Assembly (NCBI GenBank): GCA_046347155.1
Contig: JAXMGT010000001.1
Span: forward strand, 1,816,686 to 1,880,685
Length of the DNA stretch: 64,000 bases
Direction: 5' to 3'
DNA from: RPQJ01 sp046347155
GTDB taxonomy: Bacteria; Pseudomonadota; Gammaproteobacteria; Steroidobacterales; Steroidobacteraceae
The position numbers and the translations under genes were made by a program. The notes beneath the pieces are model-generated. The model ran no database searches, was not told the origin of the DNA, and saw only the letters and a list, made by a program, of their open reading frames with translations. Shown here in pieces: positions 8,450-17,013 of this stretch (positions within the stretch are counted from its first letter, which is position 1; every line of letters begins with the position of its first letter).

Positions 8450-9658
8450 TCAGTCCTTGATCATCCAGAGCTTTGCGATCTCGGCGAACTTCGGGTCCTT
8501 GACGGCCTTGAACGCCTTGTCCGCGTCAGCGGACTTGCCGAGCCGCAAATACGCGATGCCGAGCAGCATCTGCGCATCGTCGGCGTCCGCGAGACCCCCC
8601 TTCGCGAGCGCCTTGCCGATCGCATTGGTGGCGTTCGCGTAGTCGCCGGCGCTGAAGTAGAGCTTGCCGACGGTGTACATCTGCGCGCCCGTCGTCGCGG
8701 CCGCCAGCGCGGCGGCGGCCTTCGGCAGCTGTGCCCGCTCCGCATCGGCGCGGCGCTTCGCCGAATCGAGCGTGCGCTGGGCGCGCGTCGCATCCTCGCC
8801 CTGGAAGACGCCCGCCGCGATGCCCTTCTCGATGACCTGCTGGCCCTCGATCGCGAACCCGGCGACCACCAGGCCCTGCGACATGTCCGCGTACTGGCGG
8901 GGCTTCGAGAGCGCCCCGACGTCCTCGGCGAGGCGATAGAGATCGACGAGCTGGTCATCGTCCTTGGTCTGCTGGATGTAGCCATCGAGCAGTCGCGACC
9001 AGGTGTCCGGCGACGGGTAGTACTTGAGCAGCAGTTCGAGCGACTTGGCCGTCCCTTCCTTGTCGTCGAGCTTGTAGCTCGAGGCCAGCATCAGCTGCAG
9101 GACTTCCTCGCTCGGGCGGCCGGCGCGGCTCAGGCGTTCGGACACCGCATAGGCGGTCTTGAAGTCGCCCTGCTTGTAGGCTGCCTGAGCGACCAGCATC
9201 TGCGTATCTCGGTCACCCGGGACGGCTTTCAGGTACTGGTTCGCGTACTGCGTGGCCTTGCCGTAGCTGCCTGCGCGGAAGTAGAGCTGCGACAGCGTCT
9301 TCGTGCGCTCGGTCTTCTCGCCGGCCGACATGAACGGCGATGCCATCTGCTGCTCGAGCAGCCTCGCGGCGTCCGCATTGCGGCCCTGCTGCAGGTACAC
9401 GTACCACAGCAGTTCGTTGATCTTGTACTGGTCGAAAGCCGTCTTGCCCGCGGTGGCGTCGGCCGCCTTGATCGCGGTGAGCGCCTGGTCCCACTTGCGC
9501 TTCTGGATGGCTTCCTGCGCGGTCTTCAGGCTCTTGCCGACCGCGACACTGACCTTCTGCTCGGCGACGGCGACGGACGGCGCGAGCAGGACGGTGGCCG
9601 TCCCGAACACGCCCGCCGACATCAGGACCGCCTTAAGCACCCACTTCGCGTTGGTCAT
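8450..9658 (-). CDS. Secreted tetratricopeptide-repeat protein of the TonB operon (paralogue 2)
   Basis: 402-residue TPR-type protein with signal peptide MTNAKWVLKAVLMSAGVFG and likely cleavage after SVAVAE, so periplasmic. Repeats include AIQKRKWDQALTAI, YLQQGRNADAARLL and LYFSAGDYANATNAI. The start at 9658 is chosen because GTGAGGCGAGCG precedes it and it opens the signal peptide; the frame continues 14 codons upstream. It is the last gene of the tonB-exbB-exbD-exbD operon, after two strong hairpins. TPR proteins of this sort assist TonB systems in other bacteria, so a role in complex assembly or transporter coupling is inferred. Confidence 0.8.
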   Translation of the reverse strand: MTNAKWVLKAVLMSAGVFGTATVLLAPSVAVAEQKVSVAVGKSLKTAQEAIQKRKWDQALTAIKAADATAGKTAFDQYKINELLWYVYLQQGRNADAARLLEQQMASPFMSAGEKTERTKTLSQLYFRAGSYGKATQYANQYLKAVPGDRDTQMLVAQAAYKQGDFKTAYAVSERLSRAGRPSEEVLQLMLASSYKLDDKEGTAKSLELLLKYYPSPDTWSRLLDGYIQQTKDDDQLVDLYRLAEDVGALSKPRQYADMSQGLVVAGFAIEGQQVIEKGIAAGVFQGEDATRAQRTLDSAKRRADAERAQLPKAAAALAAATTGAQMYTVGKLYFSAGDYANATNAIGKALAKGGLADADDAQMLLGIAYLRLGKSADADKAFKAVKDPKFAEIAKLWMIKD

Positions 9659-9673
9659 CGCTCGCCTCACTCC

Positions 9674-9731
9674 GGGTGCCCGCCGGGCACCCCCTCCCAA
9701 GATGAAGGCCGCCGGGGCGCGTCGCCCCGGC
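9674..9731 (-). other. Two tandem perfect hairpins between exbD and the TPR gene
   Basis: GGGTGCCC/GGGCACCC (9674-9681 with 9685-9692, 3-base loop) and GCCGGGGCG/CGCCCCGGC (9711-9719 with 9723-9731, 3-base loop). Neither is followed by a T-run, so they look like intercistronic mRNA stability or attenuating structures rather than full terminators. They could set the ratio of TPR protein to the membrane complex. Confidence 0.6.
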
Positions 9732-9785
9732 AGCCTGTGGTGTGGAACGCCAGTGGGACCGCAGCGCGGCCGGCACCGGCGACGG

Positions 9786-10202
9786 TTACATGAACTGCTC
9801 GTTGCCTACGAAGCCGATCTTGACCAGGTGGTTGCGCTGCGCACTCGCGAGCACCCGCGCGACCACGTCGTAGTCGGCGCGCTTGTTCGGGTAGATGTGC
9901 AGTTCCGGCTGCGGGTCCTGGGCCGCCTCCCGCTGGAAATAAGCATCGAGCGTATCGAAGTCAGGTACCGGAGTCCCGTTCCACAGTACCGTTCCGTCGA
10001 AATCGATCTCGAGGTTGATCACGACCGGCTGCGCCTGCGACGGCGCATTGTTCGGACGCGGCATGTCGAGCTTCACCGCGTGCGTCATCACCGGGATGGT
10101 GATGATGAACATGATCAGCAACACGAGCAGGATGTCGATCAACGGCGTCGTGTTGATGTCCATCATCGGCTCGTCGTCGCCGCCGCCTGTGCTCATACCC
10201 AT
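9786..10202 (-). CDS. exbD: ExbD-type biopolymer transport protein (second copy in operon)
   Basis: 138-residue inner-membrane protein of the TonB motor. A short cytosolic N-terminus (MGMSTGGGDDEPMMDINTTP) leads into one transmembrane helix (about residues 20-42) with the essential-type Asp of PLIDILLVLL, followed by a periplasmic domain. AGGAGT lies seven bases before the ATG. It follows another exbD copy 27 bases upstream. The two ExbDs share the N-terminal MGMS and DINTTP/EINTTP patterns but diverge in the periplasmic part, suggesting distinct roles or a heteromer. Confidence 0.93.
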   Translation of the reverse strand: MGMSTGGGDDEPMMDINTTPLIDILLVLLIMFIITIPVMTHAVKLDMPRPNNAPSQAQPVVINLEIDFDGTVLWNGTPVPDFDTLDAYFQREAAQDPQPELHIYPNKRADYDVVARVLASAQRNHLVKIGFVGNEQFM

Positions 10203-10229
10203 GCTGTTACTCCTGCCTGCCTGCGCGCA

Positions 10230-10673
10230 TCACAGCCGACCGAGGCCGCGATCCGGTTCCGTGATGAAGCCGACCTTCAGGATGCCGCTGCGCTGGCACA
10301 GCACGATCACCCGGCCGATGTTCTCCCACTTCGTGTGCTTGTCGCCGCGGACGTGGATCTCCGGCTGCGGCTGCAGCACGGCGACGCCCTTCAGCTTGTC
10401 GAGCAGCGCCTCCTGCGTCGGCACCAGCGCCGTGTTCCAGTACACGTTGCCGTCGGTATCAACTGCGATGTTGATGTTCTCCGGCTTCGTCTGGGTGGGA
10501 ATGTTGGCTGCCTTGGGCAACTCCACCTTCACCGACTGCGTGATCACCGGGATGGTGATCAGGAAGATGATGAGGAGCACCAGCATCACGTCCACGAGGG
10601 GCGTGGTGTTGATCTCCGACATCGGCTTCTCGTCGTCGCCCGGACCGCCGCCCGTGGTGATTGACATGCCCAT
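10230..10673 (-). CDS. exbD: ExbD-type biopolymer transport protein (first copy in operon)
   Basis: 147-residue ExbD relative with MSEINTTPLVDVMLVLLIIF at residues 18-37, carrying the conserved membrane aspartate used for proton flow, and a periplasmic domain with PQPEIHVRGDK. It lies between exbB and the second exbD in the same direction, with GGAGGC before its ATG. Together with ExbB it should convert proton motive force into TonB movement at the inner membrane. Confidence 0.93.
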   Translation of the reverse strand: MGMSITTGGGPGDDEKPMSEINTTPLVDVMLVLLIIFLITIPVITQSVKVELPKAANIPTQTKPENINIAVDTDGNVYWNTALVPTQEALLDKLKGVAVLQPQPEIHVRGDKHTKWENIGRVIVLCQRSGILKVGFITEPDRGLGRL

Positions 10674-10703
10674 GCTTGCTGCCTCCGGCGGCTCTGGTCC
10701 GAA

Positions 10704-11429
10704 TTACTTCTTGGGGCCGCCCGAGATGACGCGCGCGGCCGTACCCTCGACGCGGGAGCCGCTGACGATCACCTGCTCGAGGTCCGACGAGAAGAGCTTC
10801 ACCTTCTCCATGATCAGCTTGTTGCGGCCGAGCAGGTAGTTGTAGCCGAGCACCGCCGGCACCGCGACCGCGAGACCGATGGCCGTCATGATGAGCGCCT
10901 CACCGACCGGTCCGGCGACCTTGTCGATGCTCGCCTGGCCGGCGACGCCGATCGCGACGAGCGCGTGGTAGATGCCCCACACCGTGCCGAACAGGCCGAT
11001 GAACGGCGCGGTCGAACCGGTCGTGGCGAGGAACGGCAGCTGCGTCGACAGCGCGTTGCCGATGCGGGCGACGCCGCGGGCGATCACGTTGTCGATCCAC
11101 TCGTGCAGCGGCACGGACTCGGTCATGCGCGAGTCGTGGTGCTCCGCCGCGTCGATCGCCTCGGAGGCCAGCACCTTGAAGATGTTGCCCTTGCCGGTGA
11201 GCTTCGTGACGCCGTTCTTGATGTTCTCGGCGGCCCAGAAATTCTTCTCGGCCTCCCTGGCCTGGTTCAGCAGGCGCTTCTGTTCCCACCACTTCGTGAA
11301 GATGATGAACCACGAGTAGGCGGACATCAGCACCAGCAGGATCAGCACGCCCTTGGCGACGAAGTCGCCCTGCGCCCAGAGGGCCTGGATGCCATACGGG
11401 TTGTCTACAGCGATCGAATCAGCGGCCAT
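10704..11429 (-). CDS. exbB: ExbB/TolQ/MotA family proton-channel protein
   Basis: 241-residue inner-membrane protein with three expected helices: one near residues 22-42 (GVLILLVLMSAYSWFIIF) and two in the C-terminal MotA/TolQ/ExbB domain (about 128-205; LPFLATTGSTAPFIGLFGTVWG and IGLAVAVPAVLGYN). AAGGAGAG lies seven bases before the ATG at 11429. It follows tonB and precedes both exbD genes, so the set forms a complete TonB energiser. The conserved Thr/Glu-lined pore segment TGSTAPFIGLFGT is intact. Confidence 0.95.
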   Translation of the reverse strand: MAADSIAVDNPYGIQALWAQGDFVAKGVLILLVLMSAYSWFIIFTKWWEQKRLLNQAREAEKNFWAAENIKNGVTKLTGKGNIFKVLASEAIDAAEHHDSRMTESVPLHEWIDNVIARGVARIGNALSTQLPFLATTGSTAPFIGLFGTVWGIYHALVAIGVAGQASIDKVAGPVGEALIMTAIGLAVAVPAVLGYNYLLGRNKLIMEKVKLFSSDLEQVIVSGSRVEGTAARVISGGPKK

Positions 11430-11508
11430 TGGGACTCTCCTTCAGCGAATCTGTTTTCGTTACCGGCCGTGCCGGCGTAGTAGTAGTCGGCGGCAGGACC
11501 GCGGACGG

Positions 11509-12159
11509 TCAATCCGTCAGGTTGAACACGACGTTGAACGTGTGCCACATGGCGACGGGCTTGCCGTCCTCCTTGCCTGGCGAGAACCGCCAGTTGCGCT
11601 GCACTTCCTTCACTGCGGCCTCGTCGAGTTTCTCGTAGCCGCTGCTCTTGACGATCTTGACCTCGCCGACCTTGCCCGACTCGAGCACGTAGGCCGCGAG
11701 CGTCACGGTGCCAGCCTCACCCGCGCGGCGCGACGACGGCGGGTACTCCGGCTTCGTGACGCGCGCGCCCTTGCCGGCGGTGGACGGCGGGGTCTTCACG
11801 ACCTGGTGCTCGACCGGCGCCGGAGCCGGCGGCGGCGGCGCGGTCGGGCGAGTGTTGGTCGTGTTCGTGATCGCCGTGGTCGGCCCGGTGTCCGTCGGCA
11901 CGTCGATGGGGAGTTCCGGCGGCGGCACGTACGGCGGCGGCTGCTCCATCTCCGGCGGCGGCGGCGGCGGCTTGTCGTCCTGAGGCTTCTCTTCGATGAT
12001 CTTCGTCTGGACCGGCGGGATCACGACCTCGACGATCTTGGCGCCGAGGCCAGACGCCAGGACCCAGAAGAACAGCACGTGGATGACGACGACGATGAAG
12101 AACGCCAGCGTCCGCTTCTGGTTTCGTGCCGGATCGTCGATCGAGTACTCGTAGGCCAC
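11509..12159 (-). CDS. tonB: TonB family energy transducer
   Basis: 216-residue TonB. One N-terminal membrane anchor (about residues 18-38, LAFFIVVVIHVLFFWVLASG) is followed by a periplasmic proline-rich spacer (PPPPPPEMEQPPPYVPPPEL) and a C-terminal TonB domain (about 140-215, starting KPEYPPSSRRAGEAG) that would contact the TonB box of outer-membrane receptors. The start is taken as GTG at 12159 because GGAGGGG lies just before it; a longer in-frame ATG at 12237 lacks a site and adds non-family residues. First gene of tonB-exbB-exbD-exbD-TPR. No receptor gene is in the window. Confidence 0.93.
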   Translation of the reverse strand: MAYEYSIDDPARNQKRTLAFFIVVVIHVLFFWVLASGLGAKIVEVVIPPVQTKIIEEKPQDDKPPPPPPEMEQPPPYVPPPELPIDVPTDTGPTTAITNTTNTRPTAPPPPAPAPVEHQVVKTPPSTAGKGARVTKPEYPPSSRRAGEAGTVTLAAYVLESGKVGEVKIVKSSGYEKLDEAAVKEVQRNWRFSPGKEDGKPVAMWHTFNVVFNLTD

Positions 12160-12233
12160 GTCCCCTCCGTCGCAATGGGGTCTTGTATGTGTCTGCCGGG
12201 CGTTCCCGCGCTCGTGCCCGGGGCAGACCGGCG

Positions 12234-12262
12234 ACACTACAAGAGCCGGTCGGCGGTCGCAA
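12234..12262 (-). promoter_or_regulatory. Candidate promoter of the tonB operon
   Basis: On the minus strand: TTGCGA (12257-12262), 17-base spacer, TAGTGT (12234-12239). It sits about 75 bases before the tonB start, in the only gap between ilvD and tonB. No convincing Fur-box palindrome was noticed there. Consensus match is moderate. Confidence 0.4.
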
Positions 12263-12317
12263 CTCCGGGTGAGCGGGGGCGCACTCTACCGACCCCCCAC
12301 GGTCAACTCAATACCCG

Positions 12318-14042
12318 TCAGGGGCCCTTTTGCCGCGCGGCCGCGGGGGTGTGTGCAGCGAGCCCCCGGTCCGTCACCGCGCCAAGCGACGCGCTGCTCA
12401 CGAGCGCCGCGTACTTGGCCAGCACGCCGCGCACCGCGTAGGGCCCGGGCGGCGTCCAGCCCGCGCGACGCCGTGCGAGTTCGGCCTCGCCGACACCGAG
12501 CGTGATGCTGCGCCGGTTCGCGTCGATCGTGATCGGATCGCCGTCGCGCACCAGAGCGAGCGGACCGCCCACCGCAGCTTCGGGCGACACGTGGCCCACG
12601 ACGAAACCGTGGCTGCCGCCGGAGAACCGTCCGTCCGTGATCAGCGCCACCTTGTCGCCGAGTCCCTTGCCCATGATCGCCGCAGTCGGACTCAGCATCT
12701 CGCGCATGCCCGGACCGCCGCGCGGGCCCTCGTAACGCACGACGAGCACGTCGCCGGCGACGACCGTGCCGTCGAGGATCGCCTGCAACGTCGCCTCCTC
12801 GCCGTCGAACACGCGCGCGCGACCGGAGAACTCGAGGCCCTCCTTGCCGCTGATCTTCGCGACCGCACCCTCGGGCGCCAGGTTGCCGTAGAGCACGACG
12901 AGGTGGCTCTCGGGCTTGATCGGACGGTCGAGCGGACGGACGATGTCCTGGCCCGCCGGGTACGGCTTCACGCGCTTCAGGTTCCCGGCCAGCGTCCGGC
13001 CGGTGACCGTCATGCAGTCGCCGTGCAGCAATCCCGCGCCGAGCAGTTCCTTCATCAGGGGCTGGATGCCTCCGATCCGGATCAGTTCGGACATCGAATA
13101 GCGCCCGCTCGGCCGGAGATCCGCGAGCACGGGCACGCGCGCACCGATCCGGGTGAAGTCGTCGAGTTCGAGCGGCACGCCCGCCGCATGCGCGATCGCG
13201 AGCAGGTGCAGCACCGCGTTCGTCGAGCCGGCGAGCGCGATCGTGCAAACGATTGCATTCTCGAAGGCCTCCCGCGTCAGCACGTCGGAGGGCCGGATGC
13301 CGCGCTTCACCAGGTTCACGACCGCGCGCCCCGCCCGCTCGGCGTCCGAGCGCTTGTGGCGGGACACGGCCTCCTGGGCCGAACTGTTCGAGAGGCTCAT
13401 GCCGAGCGCCTCGATCGCCGAGGCCATCGTGTTCGCGGTGTACATGCCGCCGCAGCTGCCGGCGCCGGGGATTGCCGTGCGTTCGACCTCGCGGAGCGCC
13501 TTGTCCGAAATCGTCCCTTGCGCATGCGCGCCGACCGCCTCGAACACCGAGACGATGTCGCGCCGTCCGGCACCCGGACGGATCGTGCCGCCGTAGACGA
13601 ACACGGCCGGGCGGTCGAGCCGGGCGATCGCCATCATGCAGCCCGGCATGTTCTTGTCACAGCCACCGATCGCGACGAGCCCGTCGAAGCCCTGCGCGCC
13701 GACGACGGTCTCGATCGAGTCGGCGATCACCTCGCGAGAGACGAGCGAGTAGCGCATCCCGGGCGTGCCCATCGAGATGCCGTCCGAGACCGTGATCGTG
13801 CCGAACACGGTGCTCTTGCCGCCGGCCGCATCCGCGCCGGCCGCCGCCGCGTCCGCGAGCCGGTCGATGTGCATGTTGCACGGCGTCAGGTTGCTCCAGG
13901 TCGAGGCGATCCCGACCTGCGGTCTCCTGAAGTCACGGTCCGTGTAGCCCACGGCGCGCAGCATCGCGCGGCTCGGCGTCTGCTTGACGCCGTCGTAGAC
14001 GAGGCGCGAGTACGCGCGCGGATCAACCTTGCGTCGTTTCAT
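12318..14042 (-). CDS. ilvD: Dihydroxy-acid dehydratase
   Basis: 574-residue cytoplasmic iron-sulfur dehydratase that makes the 2-oxo acids for valine, isoleucine and leucine. Cluster ligands are visible as Cys55 (NLTPCNMH), Cys128 (GGCDKNMPGC) and Cys197 (GAGSCGGMYTANT), with Lys129 at the position carbamylated in the family; this spacing fits a [2Fe-2S]-type enzyme. The start overlaps the end of the upstream MFS gene by about 20 bases. It is separate from, and divergent to, the ilvC-leu operon, although both serve the same pathway. Confidence 0.96.
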   Translation of the reverse strand: MKRRKVDPRAYSRLVYDGVKQTPSRAMLRAVGYTDRDFRRPQVGIASTWSNLTPCNMHIDRLADAAAAGADAAGGKSTVFGTITVSDGISMGTPGMRYSLVSREVIADSIETVVGAQGFDGLVAIGGCDKNMPGCMMAIARLDRPAVFVYGGTIRPGAGRRDIVSVFEAVGAHAQGTISDKALREVERTAIPGAGSCGGMYTANTMASAIEALGMSLSNSSAQEAVSRHKRSDAERAGRAVVNLVKRGIRPSDVLTREAFENAIVCTIALAGSTNAVLHLLAIAHAAGVPLELDDFTRIGARVPVLADLRPSGRYSMSELIRIGGIQPLMKELLGAGLLHGDCMTVTGRTLAGNLKRVKPYPAGQDIVRPLDRPIKPESHLVVLYGNLAPEGAVAKISGKEGLEFSGRARVFDGEEATLQAILDGTVVAGDVLVVRYEGPRGGPGMREMLSPTAAIMGKGLGDKVALITDGRFSGGSHGFVVGHVSPEAAVGGPLALVRDGDPITIDANRRSITLGVGEAELARRRAGWTPPGPYAVRGVLAKYAALVSSASLGAVTDRGLAAHTPAAARQKGP

Positions 14043-15330
14043 GGACTGGCTCCACGGTGGAATCGGTATTGTGCGACTTCGCGCCGGCCGCGGTCACGTA
14101 CCGCCGCATTCGCGTGAAGCGGTGCGCGCCCGCGACGATCAGCCCGAGCGGCATCAGGAGCGCCCAAGCGCCCGAGCCGGGCCGCCACGCGTCGAGCGCG
14201 TGGTACAGGACGATCGCAAACGGCGGCGCGAGCAGGCCACGGACCCCGGTGAGCGTGACGTGCAGCGCCATGTACCGCGTCTCCTCACCTCGCGGCGCGA
14301 AGTCGTTGTGGCCGAGCGACCAGCCGAGGCTGCCCGCGGCGAGCGACGTGCCGAGCAGCAGCGCGCCCGGCCACAGCAGCCACTGCCAGCCAAGCAGCAC
14401 GGCGCCGACCAGCAGCGTCGCCGCCGAGACGAGGACCCAGCCGTGCACCGAGCGGAACACGACGACGTGTGCGCGGTCGAGGAACCGGGCCCACGGGTGG
14501 ATCGCGAACGGGATCACGATGATCGGCAGCGCGGAAGTGACGGCGACCTGCACGAATTCCGACGCGCCGAGCACGTCGTCGAGCGAAATCACGAGCAGCG
14601 GCGTGAGCGAGAGCAATCCCGCGCCGAACACCGACATCGCGACCATGTAGCGGCGGTAGTTCGCGTCGCGCGCGAGGAGTTCCCGGGCGCCGGCGAGATC
14701 GAAGCGCGCGCCACCGGCCAATCGCTCCCGCTCGGCGGCGAGCAGGCGCTCCTCGCCGCGGACCCTGAACCGGCCGAACGCGTGCGCACCGGCGAGACCG
14801 AGGCCGGCCGCGACGACGAGCGCCAGGCGGATCCACTCCCCGCCCCGCTCCAGCAACCAACCGACGGCGAGCCCCGAGGCGGCCAGCGCGAGCGATCCGT
14901 TCATGATGATGCGACCGGTGATGCTCGCCCGCAGGCGGCGCGGGTAGTTCACGGTCCAGATGACCGAGCGCACCGTGTCGATGCCGGCCCAGACGATCCG
15001 GGCCGCGCCATAGACGAGCAGGAACAGCACGAGCCCGGTGCCGCCGCGCGGCACCAGCGCGAGGGCTGCGACGCACGCGGCGAGCGCGACGACGAGCGGC
15101 CGCAGGAATGGCACCTTGCGACGGCCCTGTGCGCGCCTCGCATAGGCGAGGCTCGCGAGGTTGGACCAGGCCGGCGCCGCGCTCACCAGCCCGAGCACGA
15201 GATCCACCGCGATGCCCCGGACCGTGCCGCCGAACAACGAACGGACCATCACGGCGGCGGTGCCGCCCTCGATCGTGCCGAGGCAGAGGTAGACCAGCGT
15301 CCAGGCCCGACGCTCATGGCCGAGGTCCAC
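14023..15330 (-). CDS. MFS-type membrane transporter
   Basis: 435-residue polytopic membrane protein with about twelve hydrophobic segments and a loop rich in Arg/Glu around residues 195-225. No substrate-specific motif was recognised. The arrangement (LCLGTIEGGTAAVMVRSLFG at the N-terminus, a longer charged middle loop) fits an uncharacterised MFS subfamily. It starts six bases after the M17 aminopeptidase stop and overlaps ilvD by about 20 bases, so the three are probably one transcript. A link to amino-acid or peptide movement is suggested only by this context. Confidence 0.75.
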   Translation of the reverse strand: MDLGHERRAWTLVYLCLGTIEGGTAAVMVRSLFGGTVRGIAVDLVLGLVSAAPAWSNLASLAYARRAQGRRKVPFLRPLVVALAACVAALALVPRGGTGLVLFLLVYGAARIVWAGIDTVRSVIWTVNYPRRLRASITGRIIMNGSLALAASGLAVGWLLERGGEWIRLALVVAAGLGLAGAHAFGRFRVRGEERLLAAERERLAGGARFDLAGARELLARDANYRRYMVAMSVFGAGLLSLTPLLVISLDDVLGASEFVQVAVTSALPIIVIPFAIHPWARFLDRAHVVVFRSVHGWVLVSAATLLVGAVLLGWQWLLWPGALLLGTSLAAGSLGWSLGHNDFAPRGEETRYMALHVTLTGVRGLLAPPFAIVLYHALDAWRPGSGAWALLMPLGLIVAGAHRFTRMRRYVTAAGAKSHNTDSTVEPVHETTQG

Positions 15331-15336
15331 GACCGC

Positions 15337-16725
15337 TCAGCCGTAACGCTCGACCAGCAGCGCCCAGAGGGCACGCACCGCCTGGGGCTCGGCGCCGACC
15401 GGCCGGCCCGGGCGCTCGCGGGCGTTCCACGCATAGAGGTCGACGTGGACCCAGTCGGGCGACGCGGTGACGAAGCGTCGCAGGAACAACGCCCCGATGA
15501 TCGAGCCGGCGAACCCGGACGGCGACACATTATTGATGTCACCGACGCGGCTCGCGAACTCGTCGTCGTAGCCGTCCCACAACGGCATCGGCCAGAGCGG
15601 GTCGCCGAGCGTGCGGCCGTGCGCGGCGAGCGACTGGACGGTGGCCTCGCGCTTGCCGAAGAGCGCCGGCAGCTCCGGACCGAGTGCCACCCGGGCCGCG
15701 CCCGTGAGCGTGGCGAGGTCCACGAGCAGGTCGGGTGTCTCGTCGTCGGCGGCCGCGAGCGCGTCGGCGAGCACGAGGCGTCCCTCCGCGTCCGTGTTGC
15801 CGACCTCGACCGAGAGGCCCTTGCGGGTCCTGAGCACGTCACCCGGGCGGTAGGCGTTCCCGGAGATCGCGTTCTCGACGGCCGGGACCAGCACGCGCAG
15901 GCGCACCGGCAGCGCGCTCTCCATCACGACCCGTGCCAGCGCGAGCACGCAGGCCGCGCCGCCCATGTCCTTCTTCATGAGCAGCATGCCGGATGACGGT
16001 TTCACGTCGAGCCCGCCGGTGTCGAAGCACACGCCCTTCCCGACCAGCGTCACCTTCGGGGCCGACGGGTCGCCCCAGGTGAAGTCCACGAGTCGCGGCC
16101 CGGCCGTCGCGGCGCGGCCGACCGCGTGGATCGCCGGGTAACCCTCGGCGAGTGCATCGCCGTGCACGATGCGGCCGGTCGCACCGCAGCGGGTGGCGAG
16201 TTCGAGCGCGTGCGCGGCGAGTTCGGCCGGACCGAGGTCGGCGGCCGGCGTGTTCACGAGGTCGCGAGCCATCGCGAGCGCCGCCGCCATGCGCCGCACG
16301 TGGGTCATGTCGGCGAGCACCGGCGGCACCAGACTCGCCGGGTCCCGGTTCGTCGCCGCCGGACGGCGGTAACGGTCGTAGCGGTAGCTCCCGTACGCCC
16401 ACCCGATTGCAGCGGCAGTCGCGGCCCCGGCGGCCAGCGGTGTCGCGATGCGCCAGGGGCCGGCCGGCAGGCGGTCGGGAGCCCCTGCGAGCGCCCAGGG
16501 CTCGATCGTGTCGGGTGTCGCGGCCTTTCCGAGCCCGAGCACCGCGAGCTGCACCGTGCCGTCGGGTCCCGGGACCACCGCGAGCTGGTGGCGCTCCGCC
16601 CGGAATCGGGTGTCTGCAAGCCAGCGTCGCGTCGATACACCCTGCGACCCGAGCCAGTCCTCCAGCCCGTCCTCGCTGACGAGCCACAGCGGCCGAGCGG
16701 CCGCGACGTCGGAATCTTCGAACAT
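15337..16725 (-). CDS. M17 family leucyl aminopeptidase
   Basis: 462-residue cytoplasmic metallo-aminopeptidase. The M17 metal and active-site set is visible: Lys230 (VGKGVCFDTGGLD), Asp235, Asp253 (MKKDMGGAA) and the signature NTDAEGRL at 310-317 (Asp312, Glu314, Arg316). The N-terminal 140 residues are divergent and resemble the short macrodomain-like part of PepA/PepB relatives. It is first in an operon with the MFS gene and ilvD, and divergent from the leucine leader. Confidence 0.93.
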   Translation of the reverse strand: MFEDSDVAAARPLWLVSEDGLEDWLGSQGVSTRRWLADTRFRAERHQLAVVPGPDGTVQLAVLGLGKAATPDTIEPWALAGAPDRLPAGPWRIATPLAAGAATAAAIGWAYGSYRYDRYRRPAATNRDPASLVPPVLADMTHVRRMAAALAMARDLVNTPAADLGPAELAAHALELATRCGATGRIVHGDALAEGYPAIHAVGRAATAGPRLVDFTWGDPSAPKVTLVGKGVCFDTGGLDVKPSSGMLLMKKDMGGAACVLALARVVMESALPVRLRVLVPAVENAISGNAYRPGDVLRTRKGLSVEVGNTDAEGRLVLADALAAADDETPDLLVDLATLTGAARVALGPELPALFGKREATVQSLAAHGRTLGDPLWPMPLWDGYDDEFASRVGDINNVSPSGFAGSIIGALFLRRFVTASPDWVHVDLYAWNARERPGRPVGAEPQAVRALWALLVERYG

Positions 16726-16764
16726 GGTGCCGACACTTTAGCCGAGTTTCTTTTTGCAGTGCGG

Positions 16765-16794
16765 TTGACAATAACGGTCCGGCTGTGCTGCTAT
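16765..16794 (+). promoter_or_regulatory. Promoter of the ilvC-leuACDB operon
   Basis: TTGACA (16765-16770), a perfect -35, then an 18-base spacer and TGCTAT (16789-16794) preceded by TGC like an extended -10. It is placed about 30 bases before the leader peptide start and is the only consensus-quality promoter between the aminopeptidase gene and ilvC. Confidence 0.7.
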
Positions 16795-16827
16795 CCACCG
16801 CTCGGTCCGACCCCAGATCCGCAGGCA

Positions 16828-16947
16828 ATGATGAAGCTCGAGGCCCCGTTCGACGTCGCGAACACCGCCACCACCCGTCTGGCGGGCCTGCTGCTGCTTC
16901 CCCTGCTTGCGCTGCTTCCCCTCGGGAGGTGCGGGGCCCCGGACTGA
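16828..16947 (+). CDS. Leucine-rich leader peptide of the ilvC-leu attenuator
   Basis: 39-codon ORF starting ATGATGAAG, with a run LLLLPLLALLPL at residues 21-32 (nine leucines in twelve residues), ending in TGA at 16945-16947. Three of these codons are CTT, which stands out in this high-GC genome and would make the ribosome sensitive to leucyl-tRNA supply. It lies downstream of a good promoter and just upstream of a terminator that can be disrupted by an alternative pairing. This is the classic layout of a leucine attenuator. The peptide itself needs no other function. The ribosome site (CAGG) is modest. Confidence 0.88.
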   Translation: MMKLEAPFDVANTATTRLAGLLLLPLLALLPLGRCGAPD

Positions 16948-17013
16948 AGGCGCAAAAGGCGCTCGAGGACTAGAGGAACCCCGCACCGGACCCGATCCGG
17001 GCGGGGTTCTTCG
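16928..17013 (+). promoter_or_regulatory. Leucine attenuator: antiterminator and terminator arms
   Basis: GGTGCGGGG (16928-16936), at the end of the leader ORF, is exactly complementary to CCCCGCACC (16979-16987), which is the 5' arm of the downstream terminator. A ribosome stalled on the leucine run (codons at about 16888-16923) would leave 16928-16936 free to pair and block the terminator. A ribosome reaching the stop codon would cover it and allow termination. The two pairings are mutually exclusive by base position. Confidence 0.85.
16976..17013 (+). terminator. Attenuator terminator before ilvC
   Basis: GAACCCCGC (16976-16984) pairs with GCGGGGTTC (17001-17009); inside it CCGGA (16986-16990) pairs with TCCGG (16996-17000). 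The U-tract is short (TCTTCGTTT), typical of a conditional rather than a constitutive terminator. Confidence 0.82.

Noticed and set aside
11900..12000. Short GC repeats suggesting a repeat element or CRISPR
   Set aside because: They are the proline codons of the TonB spacer. No regularly spaced repeats occur anywhere in the window.
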